From JAYVJH01 sp043777595 (GTDB lineage Bacteria; Bacteroidota; Bacteroidia; Cytophagales; Spirosomataceae): a DNA stretch of 60,694 nt. Positions 35,550 to 44,511 of this stretch are shown here, piece by piece. Position 1 is the stretch's first letter; the number at the start of each line of letters is the position of its first letter. The stretch covers positions 1-60,694 of the forward strand of contig JAYWHT010000030.1 of NCBI GenBank assembly GCA_043777595.1, given 5' to 3'. The notes below the pieces were generated by a model that worked only from the letters and a program-made list of their open reading frames with translations, had not been told where the DNA came from and did no database searches. Position numbers and translations under genes: made by a program.

Positions 35550-36716
35550 TCACCTATTGCGCCCCAGTTGTTCGTGGCTGCTCACCCATTCGTTAGCTAC
35601 CACAGCCGCACCCAGCGACAACTCACCACAAAGCACAGTAGCTGCTACGATTTCGGCCAATTTATTGACTTTGTCTTTGCCAAAACAGCCCATCATTTCC
35701 AAACATTCACGTTGGGTAGGCAAGCCTGTGCCGCCACCGTATGTAGCCACAATCAGAGCTGGAATCGTTACCGAAAAATAATAGTCGCCATTGGCCGTGA
35801 GTTCGCTATAAACCAGCCCAGCCGACGACTCAGCTACATTGGCCACGTCCTGACCTGTGGCAATAAACAGTGCCGTGATGCCATTGGCAAAATGTGAGCC
35901 GTTGCTAACGGCATTGGCCAACATCGACCCCATATTTGAATATTGCCGTTGCTTAAACAACGCCTTGGCCGACACGTGCATCACGCTTTCGAGTAGTTCG
36001 TTTGCAATCGTAATCTCGGCCACAACCCGCTTACCTCGTGTTTGGAGAGTATTTAGATGAGAGTGTTTTTTGTCGGTGTCCATGTTGGCAGCCATCGTAA
36101 AATGCTCCAAGCCTTCGATACCCAACTCCAACAACCAATAACAGGCTCGGTGTGTAGCACGAGTTACCATGTTCTGCCCAGCGGCATCGCCTGTTGTATA
36201 ATTGAACCGTAGCCAATGTAGTTTTCCGACTGTATAATGCTCAATGTCAATGAGTTTACCTACGCTGGTAGTTTCTTGGGCTTTGGTTTTTATTTGTTCA
36301 AATCGGTCGTCAATCCACTTTGTAAATGCTTTTGAATGGCGAGCATTTTCAAAAACAAAGAGCGGCGCACGCTGCATGGCATCGTCCATGACGGTACAGG
36401 TTATGCCACCTGCCAAGTTGGTGAGTTTCATACCTCGGTTGTAGCTGGCTACAAGCGTACCCTCGGTGGTAGCCATTGGCACAAAATACTCACCTTGTGC
36501 ATATTCTCCCAGCACTTTGAGCGGCCCCGCAAAACCAATTGGTACTTGTGCCACACCCGAAAAGTTTTCGATATTGCCCTGCAAAACTGCTGGCTCAAAC
36601 GAATATTTATCGATATGCTTAAACGTTTCACCTGTTTGCTGACTAACAAAATCTCGCCGTTCGGCAGCAATGGCTTCGGTATAATTATTGTCTTTATTGA
36701 GTGGTAATTTATTCAT
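35550..36716 (-). CDS. Hydroxymethylglutaryl-CoA reductase
   Basis: HMG-CoA reductase makes mevalonate from HMG-CoA. The 388-residue soluble protein has PIGFAGPL (59-66), catalytic Glu85 in ATTEGT, the Asp in TGDAAGQNMVTRAT, GQDVANVAESSAG, GGGTGLPTQRECL, and near the C-terminus His381 in SSHEQLGRNR. The order and ending resemble class I (biosynthetic, NADPH) enzymes more than the Pseudomonas-type class II. Most bacteria use the MEP route, so this gene suggests a mevalonate pathway, though no other mevalonate gene is visible. It is followed by the TauE-like gene. Confidence 0.9.
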   Translation of the reverse strand: MNKLPLNKDNNYTEAIAAERRDFVSQQTGETFKHIDKYSFEPAVLQGNIENFSGVAQVPIGFAGPLKVLGEYAQGEYFVPMATTEGTLVASYNRGMKLTNLAGGITCTVMDDAMQRAPLFVFENARHSKAFTKWIDDRFEQIKTKAQETTSVGKLIDIEHYTVGKLHWLRFNYTTGDAAGQNMVTRATHRACYWLLELGIEGLEHFTMAANMDTDKKHSHLNTLQTRGKRVVAEITIANELLESVMHVSAKALFKQRQYSNMGSMLANAVSNGSHFANGITALFIATGQDVANVAESSAGLVYSELTANGDYYFSVTIPALIVATYGGGTGLPTQRECLEMMGCFGKDKVNKLAEIVAATVLCGELSLGAAVVANEWVSSHEQLGRNR

Positions 36717-36725
36717 AAAATTGGA

Positions 36726-37493
36726 TTAAATCAACTGAAAAATATCATAGCCAAATCTGATAATAAGTGCCGATATGACACACAAAAAGACAGTTCTCAC
36801 AAAACCATTACCTTTTAAAATGGCCATTCGGCTACCAAAAAAAGAACCAATGATATTACAAATCATCATCGGAACGGCTATTTTGAACTGCACATACCCT
36901 TGCCATATAAAAAAAACAAGTGAGGCAATATCAGAAATGACATTGACGATTTTGGAAGTGGCCGAAGCCTTCAAAAAACCAAAACCGATAACACTCACAA
37001 AACCAAAAACCAATAAACTACCCGTACCGGGCCCAACAAAACCATTATAAAAACCTGCCAAAGAGCCAATTAGTACTGCATAAATAGTTAAATATTTGGC
37101 CGAAAGTGCAGGTTTTTCGTTTTGGCCTAAGGTTTTGTTTGAAAAAGTATATACGGCAATACCCGCCATGAGTATCAAAATAATAGGTTTTAATACTTCG
37201 GCCTTGACGAGGCTTGCAAAAGTTGCACCCAAATAAGCCATCACTGCCGCACAAATACCAGCAATTACGACTACTCGCCACGGCACTGTTACTTTTTGGG
37301 CATATTGATAACCCGCCACACTCGTACCCAAAAACGAAGCAAAACGATTGGTACCCACTACCTGCGGAACTGAAAACTGTGGATATAAAATAAATAATGA
37401 AGGCACTTGTACCAAGCCACCACCACCCACAATCGAGTCAATAAAACCAGCCAGCAAAGCCGCCGCCGAAGCATACAATATAGAAATGTCCAT
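36726..37493 (-). CDS. TauE/SafE family membrane transporter
   Basis: The 255-residue protein has about seven to eight predicted helices with the TauE/SafE signature DSIVGGGGLVQVPSL (residues 19-33) and its second repeat NGFVGPGTGSLLVFG near 160. These proteins export sulfite, sulfoacetate or related anions, or act as permeases of organic acids. It lies just upstream of HMG-CoA reductase on the same strand with a 9-base gap, so both may share a transcript. The substrate cannot be deduced. Confidence 0.87.
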   Translation of the reverse strand: MDISILYASAAALLAGFIDSIVGGGGLVQVPSLFILYPQFSVPQVVGTNRFASFLGTSVAGYQYAQKVTVPWRVVVIAGICAAVMAYLGATFASLVKAEVLKPIILILMAGIAVYTFSNKTLGQNEKPALSAKYLTIYAVLIGSLAGFYNGFVGPGTGSLLVFGFVSVIGFGFLKASATSKIVNVISDIASLVFFIWQGYVQFKIAVPMMICNIIGSFFGSRMAILKGNGFVRTVFLCVISALIIRFGYDIFQLI

Positions 37494-37641
37494 TGGGCAA
37501 ATGTAGCAAAAACTATCTATTTTTATTGCTTTTTAGAACCTTTCCGACTAAATAAGAGTTAGATTTGTACTTCAAAAATCATTCAATTCTGAAAACAGTA
37601 GTAGAATTGAACATTAAGGCATGTAGTTTTGTTATTTATGT

Positions 37642-37815
37642 ATGGAAAAAATAAATAAATATCACGAATTAGAAACAAAGCCAGTCATTGGGGCTACTGG
37701 CGGCGCTGCCATGGGGGGTATTTTTGGCACATCCGGAGTATTGATTGGGGGAATTATTGGGTTCGCTGTAGCTCTTGGCATTGTACTGTATTTTTATTTC
37801 TACAAGAAGCTATAA
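37642..37815 (+). CDS. Small glycine-rich membrane protein
   Basis: This ORF encodes 57 residues: a polar start (MEKINKYHELETKP), a Gly-zipper-like stretch (GATGGAAMGGIFGTSG), one hydrophobic helix (GVLIGGIIGFAVALGIVLYF) and a Lys-containing end. The TAA stop overlaps the ATG of the following gene (TAATG), so the two are coupled. No family recognised. Some Gly-rich small membrane peptides are toxins or channel-like, but nothing here proves that. Confidence 0.55.
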   Translation: MEKINKYHELETKPVIGATGGAAMGGIFGTSGVLIGGIIGFAVALGIVLYFYFYKKL

Positions 37816-38115
37816 TGATTTTATCATTTCTACACAAGCATCTTATCTACTTTGTTTTGTGATATTGCCTGTGTACGTAGCCATTTCATACTGGAAAAGA
37901 AACCAGCACAACTACCCGATGCAATACTTTTGCTGCTTGCCATAACATCTATTCCACCTTGCGTTAGAGTAATATCAATTATCTATCAGTACAATGGCAA
38001 GCCAATAGGGCAGTTAGAATCTTCCGACCAGTTATTTATTATGATAGGTGCGATGGCAGTAATATGGCTTGCTTGCAACGAAATAACTAAGAAATTTAAA
38101 GACAAATTTTCATAA
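37815..38115 (+). pseudogene. Three-helix membrane protein gene with two apparent frameshifts
   Basis: Three frames in sequence make one sensible protein: frame one from the ATG at 37815 (MILSFLHKHLIYFVL), a second frame from about 37859 (VILPVYVAISYWKRNQHN) and a third from about 37915 (PDAILLLLAITSIPPCVR, ending FKDKFS at 38115). Each switch equals loss of one base. The rebuilt product of about 95 residues would have three membrane helices. It could be a decayed gene or sequence errors in homopolymers. Only the last frame is a long ORF on its own and it has no good start codon. Confidence 0.45.
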
Positions 38116-38129
38116 AAACAAAACCCAAC

Positions 38130-39575
38130 ATGGGAAAAGAAGTAGAATTATTAGAAGAAATTACCAGCTCAGAATATAAGTATGGTTTTGTAACTGACAT
38201 CGAAGCTGACGAAGCCCCACCAGGGTTGAGCGAAGACATTGTACGCTGGATTTCGGCCAAGAAAAACGAACCACAATGGATGACTGACTGGCGACTCAAA
38301 GCCTACGAAACGTGGACAACCATGGCCGAGCCAGACTGGGCAAATGTGCATTACACCAAGCCAGACTACAATGGCATAAAGTACTACTCGGCCCCAAAAC
38401 AAAAAATACAACTCAACTCACTCGATGAGATTGACCCCGAGTTACGTCTTACTTTTGAGAAACTGGGTATATCGCTCAATGAACAAAAACGGCTCTCAAA
38501 CGTGGCCGTAGATGCAGTAATTGACTCAGTATCAGTAGCTACAACGTTCAAGAAAGACCTCGAAAAACAGGGTATCATATTTTGCTCAATGAGTGAGGCC
38601 ATTCAAAACCACCCCGATTTAATCAAAAAATACATGGGGTCGGTTATACCTGTCAAAGACAATTTCTTTTCGGCTCTCAATGCTGCCGTTTTTACCGATG
38701 GCTCGTTTTGCTATATTCCCAAAGGCGTGCGTTGCCCGATGGAACTCAGCACTTATTTTAGAATCAATGCAGCAGGTACTGGCCAATTTGAACGCACGCT
38801 CATAGTAGCCGACGAAGGCTCGTATGTGAGTTATTTAGAAGGTTGCACAGCACCCATGCGTGACGAAAATCAACTCCATGCTGCCGTAGTCGAGATTGTG
38901 GCACACGAAAGAGCCGAAGTAAAATACAGCACCGTTCAAAACTGGTATCCAGGCGACAAAGACGGCAAAGGCGGTATTTTTAACTTCGTTACTAAGCGTG
39001 GTATTTGTGAGGGTGCCAATTCAAAAATATCTTGGACACAGGTAGAAACTGGCTCGGCCATAACCTGGAAGTACCCATCGGTAATACTCAAAGGCGACAA
39101 CTCAATCGGAGAGTTTTATTCGGTAGCCGTTACCAACAACTACCAGCAGGCTGACACAGGTACTAAAATGGTACATATTGGCAAAAATACCAAAAGCCGT
39201 ATTGTTTCAAAAGGCATCTCGGTTGGTCGTAGCCAAAACTCGTACCGTGGCTTAGTAAAGGTATTCAAAAGAGCGCAAAACGCCCGTAATTTTTCACAAT
39301 GCGACTCCCTACTACTGGGCGACCGCTGCGGAGCGCATACGTTCCCATACATAGAAGTAAACAACACAAGCTCGACCGTTGAGCATGAAGCCACTACTTC
39401 AAAAATTGGTGAAGACCAACTGTTTTATTGCAATCAACGAGGTATTCCGAGTGAGCAAGCCGTGGCTTTGATTGTAAATGGCTATGTCAAAGAAGTGCTA
39501 AATCAGTTGCCAATGGAGTTTGCAGTTGAAGCCCAAAAACTGTTGGCCATTAGCTTAGAAGGAAGCGTAGGATAA
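38130..39575 (+). CDS. sufB: Fe-S cluster assembly protein SufB
   Basis: SufB forms the SufBCD scaffold on which Fe-S clusters are built in the cytoplasm. The 481-residue protein has the SufBD beta-helix core with FCYIPKGVRCPMELSTYFR near residue 190, EGCTAPMRDENQLHAAVVEI, and near the end the conserved Cys and Glu-rich GDRCGAHTFPYIEV and VEHEATTSKI. Length is normal. sufC and sufD do not follow; the next gene hpt is on the other strand, so the suf genes are split in this genome or lie elsewhere. Confidence 0.95.
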   Translation: MGKEVELLEEITSSEYKYGFVTDIEADEAPPGLSEDIVRWISAKKNEPQWMTDWRLKAYETWTTMAEPDWANVHYTKPDYNGIKYYSAPKQKIQLNSLDEIDPELRLTFEKLGISLNEQKRLSNVAVDAVIDSVSVATTFKKDLEKQGIIFCSMSEAIQNHPDLIKKYMGSVIPVKDNFFSALNAAVFTDGSFCYIPKGVRCPMELSTYFRINAAGTGQFERTLIVADEGSYVSYLEGCTAPMRDENQLHAAVVEIVAHERAEVKYSTVQNWYPGDKDGKGGIFNFVTKRGICEGANSKISWTQVETGSAITWKYPSVILKGDNSIGEFYSVAVTNNYQQADTGTKMVHIGKNTKSRIVSKGISVGRSQNSYRGLVKVFKRAQNARNFSQCDSLLLGDRCGAHTFPYIEVNNTSSTVEHEATTSKIGEDQLFYCNQRGIPSEQAVALIVNGYVKEVLNQLPMEFAVEAQKLLAISLEGSVG

Positions 39576-39584
39576 GATTTAGGT

Positions 39585-40112
39585 CTATTCTTCCAACACA
39601 TAAATTTGGTCTAAGTTGCGGCCTTGGCTGTCATAGTCAAGGCCGTAACCAACCACAAACTGGTTTGCGATTTCAAAGCCTACATACTTGATATTAAGCG
39701 GTGTTTTGAGTGCAGTGGGCTTAAAGAGCATCGTTGCTACCTGAATAGAATCAGGCCGTTGAATAGACAACTGAAACAATAATTCACTCATAGTCAGTCC
39801 AGAATCTACAATATCTTCGACAATAATTATGTTTCTTCCTTCGATGGGTTCGTTCAAACCCAAAATCTCTCTAAGCTGTCCCGTCGATTCTGTTTTTTGG
39901 TAAGACGATACTCGTACAAAAGTAACCTCACAGGCAATGGTTACGCTTTTCATCAGTTCGGCAGCAAACATAAATGAGCCATTCAGAACCACCACAAAAA
40001 GTGGAAACTTGTCTTGATAGTCGATACTTATTTGTTGCCCCAGATCGGCTATTCGTGCTTCGAGTGGCTGCTTTTCAATAAATGGAGCAAATATTTTGTC
40101 TTTGATAGTCAT
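39585..40112 (-). CDS. hpt: Hypoxanthine phosphoribosyltransferase
   Basis: Hpt salvages hypoxanthine and guanine with PRPP. The 175-residue product has the PRPP loop IIIVEDIVDSGLTM (residues 96-109), the VVLNGSFMFAAEL loop (41-53) and LFKPTALKTPLNIKYVGFEI (129-148) with the purine-site residues. The gene converges with sufB, its stop being 10 bases from the sufB stop. A -7-like TATCTTTG lies upstream of its start (complement of 40165-40172) but without a clear -33 partner. Confidence 0.93.
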   Translation of the reverse strand: MTIKDKIFAPFIEKQPLEARIADLGQQISIDYQDKFPLFVVVLNGSFMFAAELMKSVTIACEVTFVRVSSYQKTESTGQLREILGLNEPIEGRNIIIVEDIVDSGLTMSELLFQLSIQRPDSIQVATMLFKPTALKTPLNIKYVGFEIANQFVVGYGLDYDSQGRNLDQIYVLEE

Positions 40113-40284
40113 AAGTAGTAATGCAGATTTTTGAATGACTGATTAAATAAAAATCAGAGCATGACAAAGATAAATACGAAAACCAATTTTGAAACTTTAT
40201 TTCAAATTTTTCGTTTATCAAAACGGGCTACTATTTCAAAAAGGTCTCTTTTTACTTAATTTTAACCAACAAAAAACATTACCA

Positions 40285-40728
40285 ATGACAAAGGCAGAAA
40301 TGATTACAGACAAGGGAACGATGCTTATCGAATTTTATGACAATGATGCTCCCAAAGCTGTTGCAAATTTTGTAACCCTCTCAAAAAAAGGCTATTATGA
40401 TGGCCTAACGTTTCACAGAGTTCTTCCAGATTTCGTTATTCAGGGTGGTTGCCCAAAAGGAACAGGCACAGGCGGCCCGGGCTACAACATCGACTGCGAA
40501 CTAACTGGCGACAATCAATACCACGACCGTGGCGTGTTATCAATGGCACACGCTGGCCGCAACACAGGCGGCTCACAGTTTTTTATATGCCACAGTCGCC
40601 GCAATACTGCTCACTTAGACCGCAACCATACTTGTTTTGGTAAAGTTGTCGAAGGTTTAGACGTAATTGATTTGATTCGTCAAGGTGATAAAATTCAGAA
40701 AATTACTATTACAGAAGATGTGGCATAA
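40285..40728 (+). CDS. Cyclophilin-type peptidylprolyl isomerase
   Basis: PPIases speed cis-trans change of prolyl bonds. The start ATG at 40285 gives 147 residues (MTKAEMITDKGTML), matching small cytosolic cyclophilins; the frame upstream is open but has no conserved features. Motifs include FHRVLPDFVIQGGCPKGTGTGG near residues 44-65 (catalytic Arg in HRV), then GGSQFFICHS and FGKVVEGLDVI. There is no signal peptide. It seems to be a single gene. Confidence 0.9.
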   Translation: MTKAEMITDKGTMLIEFYDNDAPKAVANFVTLSKKGYYDGLTFHRVLPDFVIQGGCPKGTGTGGPGYNIDCELTGDNQYHDRGVLSMAHAGRNTGGSQFFICHSRRNTAHLDRNHTCFGKVVEGLDVIDLIRQGDKIQKITITEDVA

Positions 40729-40814
40729 AAAATAATTGCCAATACCAAACCTTCAAGTTCAAATTGTTTGTATAATTGTCAATAATAATCTGGTAAAACT
40801 AAACAACAACCACA

Positions 40815-41549
40815 ATGGCAAATCCAACGTTATCCGAAAAAACATTTATCAAAGCCGCCCAAGATGGCGTAGGCGCAGTACCGATGACCGTTTCTGGCAC
40901 GGTCAATAAAATCATAGTGCTCGGTGGCATCGTGATAGCGAGTGCAGTAGCTACTACTTTTATGGTTATTGCAAAGCCTGAGTTACTTATGCCGTCAATG
41001 ATTGGTGGCGCAATAGCAGGCTTGATTATTGTACTCGTTTTATCTTTCAAGCAGCATCTTGCCCCAACTCTCGCGCCACTCTATGGTATAGTCGAAGGGG
41101 TTTTTGTAGGCGCAATGACGCTCATGTTCGACAGTATGTATCCAGGTATTGCTTTGTCGGCGGTGTTGCTCACTTTTGCTATATTGGCCTCAATGATTGG
41201 TCTTTACAAAGGTGGGGTTATCAAGGCTACGCCTACTTTCAAACGTGCCATTTACTCAGCAACGGCTGGTATTGCTATTTTTTATGTTGTTTCAATGGTA
41301 TTGAGACTATTCGGAATCCAGATGCCATTGATTTATGACAGTGGTATATTCGGTATTGGCTTTTCATTAATTGTAGTTGGTTTGGCCGCCTTCAATTTGG
41401 TATTGGACTTAGACCGCATCGAAGAAGGTGCTGCTTATGGCGCACCCAAATATATGGAATGGTATTGCGCCTTTGGTATGATTGTTACTATCGTTTGGCT
41501 TTATATGGAAGTGTTGCGGTTATTAGCCAAGATTTCAAGCAGAGATTAA
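40815..41549 (+). CDS. Bax inhibitor-1/YccA family membrane protein
   Basis: The 244-residue protein has seven predicted helices and the family's features: a cytoplasmic N-terminus (SEKTFIKAAQDG), the helix pair around GIVEGVFVGAMTLMFDSMYPG, and the C-terminal LNLVLDLDRIE-type region, here NLVLDLDRIEEGAAYGAPKYMEWY. This fits the acidic-loop YetJ/YccA group of pH-sensitive calcium leak proteins. In bacteria the physiological role is not well defined. A hairpin terminator follows. Confidence 0.88.
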   Translation: MANPTLSEKTFIKAAQDGVGAVPMTVSGTVNKIIVLGGIVIASAVATTFMVIAKPELLMPSMIGGAIAGLIIVLVLSFKQHLAPTLAPLYGIVEGVFVGAMTLMFDSMYPGIALSAVLLTFAILASMIGLYKGGVIKATPTFKRAIYSATAGIAIFYVVSMVLRLFGIQMPLIYDSGIFGIGFSLIVVGLAAFNLVLDLDRIEEGAAYGAPKYMEWYCAFGMIVTIVWLYMEVLRLLAKISSRD

Positions 41550-41569
41550 AACAAAAAAATACACAACAC

Positions 41570-41607
41570 AGAATAAGCACTCAACGGTATTTGGGTGCTT
41601 ATTTTTT
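41570..41607 (+). terminator. Terminator after the Bax-inhibitor-like gene
   Basis: AATAAGCAC (41570-41578) pairs with GTGCTTATT (41593-41601), followed by a T run. It covers an in-frame upstream start of the next gene, which supports that gene's later ATG at 41673. Confidence 0.75.
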
Positions 41608-41672
41608 TGAAAAAGTATTTAAAACCCAAAAGTAAACTGTATTCAACTCACTACACACGACTACTTAAACCC

Positions 41673-42530
41673 ATGAAACTATTTCGCTTTGGCTCTTTTG
41701 AGCAAGAAAAACCCGCTGTCGAGCTGGCCGATGGCCACCGAATAGATGTATCTGCTTTTGGGCAAGATTTTAACGAACTTTTTTTTGGTTCAGACGGAAT
41801 CAATAAACTATCTGATTGGCTCATTGACAATGCCAAAAAATGCCCCACAGTGCCAGCCAACGTTCGGATAGGCTCGTGCGTTGCTCGGCCATCTAAAATT
41901 GTTTGTATTGGTCTCAATTATGCCAAACACGCTGCCGAGTCGGGTGCAACGCCGCCGTCTGAGCCTGTTGTTTTTATGAAAGCATCGTCGGCTTTGTGTG
42001 GCCCGTTCGATGATTTGATTATTCCTAAAAATTCTATTAAAACAGACTGGGAGGTCGAACTGGCTTTTGTGATTTGCCAAAAAGCGAGTTATGTGTCAGA
42101 AGCCAAAGCGATGGACTATGTGGCTGGCTACTGTATTCATAACGATTATTCTGAGCGAGAGTTTCAGTTGGAGCGTGGCGGACAATGGGACAAGGGTAAA
42201 GGCTGTGATACTTTTGCACCGCTCGGTCCTTATTTGGTTACAAAAGACGAAATACCAGACCCGCACAATCTACGGCTTTGGCTCAAACTCAATGGCGAGA
42301 CCGTGCAAGATTCAAATACCAACGACTTGATTTTTAAGATTCCAACATTAGTAAGCTATCTAAGCCATTTTATGACACTTTTGCCAGGCGACGTAGTCTC
42401 AACTGGTACGCCTGCGGGCGTAGGTTTGGGTATGAAACCGCCACGTTATCTGAAAGAGGGCGAAACTTGCGAATTGGGAATTGACGGGCTGGGTGTTCAG
42501 CGGCAAACGGCTGTGGCTTGGGGTAAGTGA
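41673..42530 (+). CDS. Fumarylacetoacetate-hydrolase family protein
   Basis: With the ATG at 41673 the protein has 285 residues (MKLFRFGSFEQEKP). The FAH catalytic domain is seen from about 75 on: KIVCIGLNYAKHAAESG, PVVFMKASSALCGP, the metal-binding EVELAFVICQKA region, GYCIHNDYSEREFQ, DTFAPLGPYLVTKDEI, and TGTPAGVGLGMKPP near 245. This group includes ureidoglycolate lyases, 2-hydroxyhepta-2,4-diene-1,7-dioate isomerases and acylpyruvases, which motifs alone do not separate. No pathway genes are adjacent. The next gene converges three bases away. Confidence 0.88.
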   Translation: MKLFRFGSFEQEKPAVELADGHRIDVSAFGQDFNELFFGSDGINKLSDWLIDNAKKCPTVPANVRIGSCVARPSKIVCIGLNYAKHAAESGATPPSEPVVFMKASSALCGPFDDLIIPKNSIKTDWEVELAFVICQKASYVSEAKAMDYVAGYCIHNDYSEREFQLERGGQWDKGKGCDTFAPLGPYLVTKDEIPDPHNLRLWLKLNGETVQDSNTNDLIFKIPTLVSYLSHFMTLLPGDVVSTGTPAGVGLGMKPPRYLKEGETCELGIDGLGVQRQTAVAWGK

Positions 42531-42532
42531 GC

Positions 42533-43111
42533 CTATTTTTTCATTTTCAAAAGTGATTTTCCATCTACTTTTCTAATTACTTCACGCTTCATAAATCTGA
42601 TGCTCCAAACGGCCAATGGCGACAGGTTTTTTTCTACGCAACGCTCACAAATGAGGCTTTTGGCTGGTATGGCCGCATTATAGACCAATACGGTATCGCC
42701 TATTTTTTGAATATTAGATATTTGGGGCAATTTGTTTTCGGCATTGTACAAATAAGCGTCTAATACTTCTTTTTCTTTTGCGCTGAGGTTGTTATTTTTT
42801 AAGTCTTTGGTTGTTAATAATGAGATAGTTACGTCATATTTTTTTGAGAGCGAATCAAGTAATGGTAGATTTTCGAGATTACACAATTTGGCTGCTTCGC
42901 TGGGTTGTTTGGTCAAAGAAGTAGTTAATTCTATCTCTATTTGCTTCGTAATACGCTGCCCCCAACCATCTACTATCGTTATTATTTGCTCATTTGTTAC
43001 CCGTTTTATTTTTGAATTTTTTATCTCTTCGGCCAACGCACGGGTCTGCTTTACGCCATCGTTGAGGTTACATGATGAGATTATAAAAGCCAACAAGAGA
43101 CAAAACGTCAT
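42533..43111 (-). CDS. Lipoprotein with a DUF3365-like (Tll0287-like) domain
   Basis: I chose the ATG at 43111 (MTFCLLLAFIISSC), which gives a short lipoprotein signal with Cys14 as the lipid-bearing residue; the frame stays open upstream for 32 residues with no conserved feature. The mature domain of about 178 residues contains ITIVDGWGQRITKQIE, LCNLENLPLLDSL, and near the C-terminus ICERCVEKNLSPLAVWSI. The spacing and the Cys pair recall the Tll0287-like domain, which can hold haem, but the C-x-x-C-H haem signature is absent. Envelope location is well supported; function is not known. Confidence 0.6.
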   Translation of the reverse strand: MTFCLLLAFIISSCNLNDGVKQTRALAEEIKNSKIKRVTNEQIITIVDGWGQRITKQIEIELTTSLTKQPSEAAKLCNLENLPLLDSLSKKYDVTISLLTTKDLKNNNLSAKEKEVLDAYLYNAENKLPQISNIQKIGDTVLVYNAAIPAKSLICERCVEKNLSPLAVWSIRFMKREVIRKVDGKSLLKMKK

Positions 43112-43211
43112 AGAACATTTAGCTGACTTAGCACAAGCCACCCCGTTGGAGTGGAAACTAATTGCTAATTTTCGTTTCATTTCTTTCATTGTTTTCATTC
43201 CCTTCATTATC

Positions 43212-44480
43212 CTAAATAGCCATTACTGCTTCTTTTGCTTTGTACTCACCAGAGTTGAGTTTTTCTCTCATTTTATCAAAACAGTCAAGCGTGTAGGCTA
43301 CGTCTTCGAGGCTGTGCGAGGCTGTTGGAATAAGTCTAAGCATGATTTGACCTTTGGGTACGACAGGATAAACAACTATTGAACAAAAAACGCCCATATT
43401 CTCACGCATATCTCTCACGAGCTGTGTTACTTCATACAAACCGCCTTCACTTTTGAAGAAAACGGGTGTAACAGGCGACGTTGTTTCGCCAATGTCAAAG
43501 CCTCGCTCACGCAAGCCATTTTGAAGCGCATTGACGTTTTCCCAGAGTTTAGAGCGTAGTTCGGGGTGTTGCTTGATGAGTTCCAAGCGGCGGCGACCAG
43601 CTTCAACATACGGCATCGGTAAGGCTTTGGCATACGTCTGCGAGCGCATATTGTATTTCAAAAACATGATAATATCTTCGTTGTCGCAAGCTATAAAACC
43701 GCCGATGGCGGCCATAGACTTGGCAAATGTCGAAAAATATAGGTCTATGCCTTTGGTTACGCCCAGCATCTCACCCACTCCACCGCCATTTTCGCCCATT
43801 GTTCCAAAGCCATGAGCGTCGTCCAATAATATCCTGAAATTATATTTCTTTTTAAGTTCTACTACTTTATCAATACTACCCACTTTGCCCGACATTCCAA
43901 AAACACCTTCGGTAATGACCAATATACCTCCGCCCTTCTCTTCGGCTACTTTGGTGGCTCGTTGTAGGTTTTTTTCGAGGCTGGCCATGTCATTGTGGTT
44001 GAACTTATAATATTCGCCCGACTTGGCTTTGTGGAGTCTGATGCCGTCTATCAAACAAGCATGCGACTCTGCATCATAGACAATCACGTCTCGTGGCCCA
44101 CACACGCACTCAATGACCGACATAATGCCTTGATAGCCATAATTGAGCAAAAATGAGTCTTTTTTTCCTACAAATTCAGCTAATTCTTTTTCAAAAATCT
44201 CGTGTAAGTCTGTGTTTCCAGACATCATGCGTGCGCCCATCGGATAGGCAAGCCCCCACCTTGCGGCAGCTTCGGCATCGGCTTTGCGTACTTCGGGGTG
44301 ATTGGCCAAGCCCAGATAATTGTTCAGACTCCAGTTGAGAACATCTTTACCAAAAAATTTCATTCTTGGGCCGAGTTCGCCTTCTAATTTTGGGAAAGAA
44401 AAATAATGATGACTTTTTAATTCTTTGGCCGCCGCTCCGATTGGCCCTTGGTATCCAAGTAGTTTTTCAAAAATATCCAC
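43212..44480 (-). CDS. Alpha-oxoamine synthase family PLP enzyme (serine/cysteate acyltransferase-like)
   Basis: The product has 422 residues. Family features are LNWSLNNYLGLANHPEV (residues 48-64), YDAESHACLIDGIRL with the PLP-stacking His, ITEGVFGMSGKVG, LLDDAHGFGTMGENGGG (Asp of the PLP nitrogen) and the PLP lysine in STFAKSMAAIGGF. Members condense an amino acid with an acyl-CoA: KBL, BioF, ALAS, serine palmitoyltransferase, and the cysteate enzymes of sulfonolipid synthesis in Bacteroidota. The distinctive start (LLGYQGPIGAAAKEL) resembles the sphingolipid/sulfonolipid group, but substrate is not proven. It stands alone near the nuo genes. Confidence 0.85.
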   Translation of the reverse strand: MDIFEKLLGYQGPIGAAAKELKSHHYFSFPKLEGELGPRMKFFGKDVLNWSLNNYLGLANHPEVRKADAEAAARWGLAYPMGARMMSGNTDLHEIFEKELAEFVGKKDSFLLNYGYQGIMSVIECVCGPRDVIVYDAESHACLIDGIRLHKAKSGEYYKFNHNDMASLEKNLQRATKVAEEKGGGILVITEGVFGMSGKVGSIDKVVELKKKYNFRILLDDAHGFGTMGENGGGVGEMLGVTKGIDLYFSTFAKSMAAIGGFIACDNEDIIMFLKYNMRSQTYAKALPMPYVEAGRRRLELIKQHPELRSKLWENVNALQNGLRERGFDIGETTSPVTPVFFKSEGGLYEVTQLVRDMRENMGVFCSIVVYPVVPKGQIMLRLIPTASHSLEDVAYTLDCFDKMREKLNSGEYKAKEAVMAI

Positions 44481-44511
44481 TGTATGTAAATGATGAATGT
44501 TAAATGATTGA

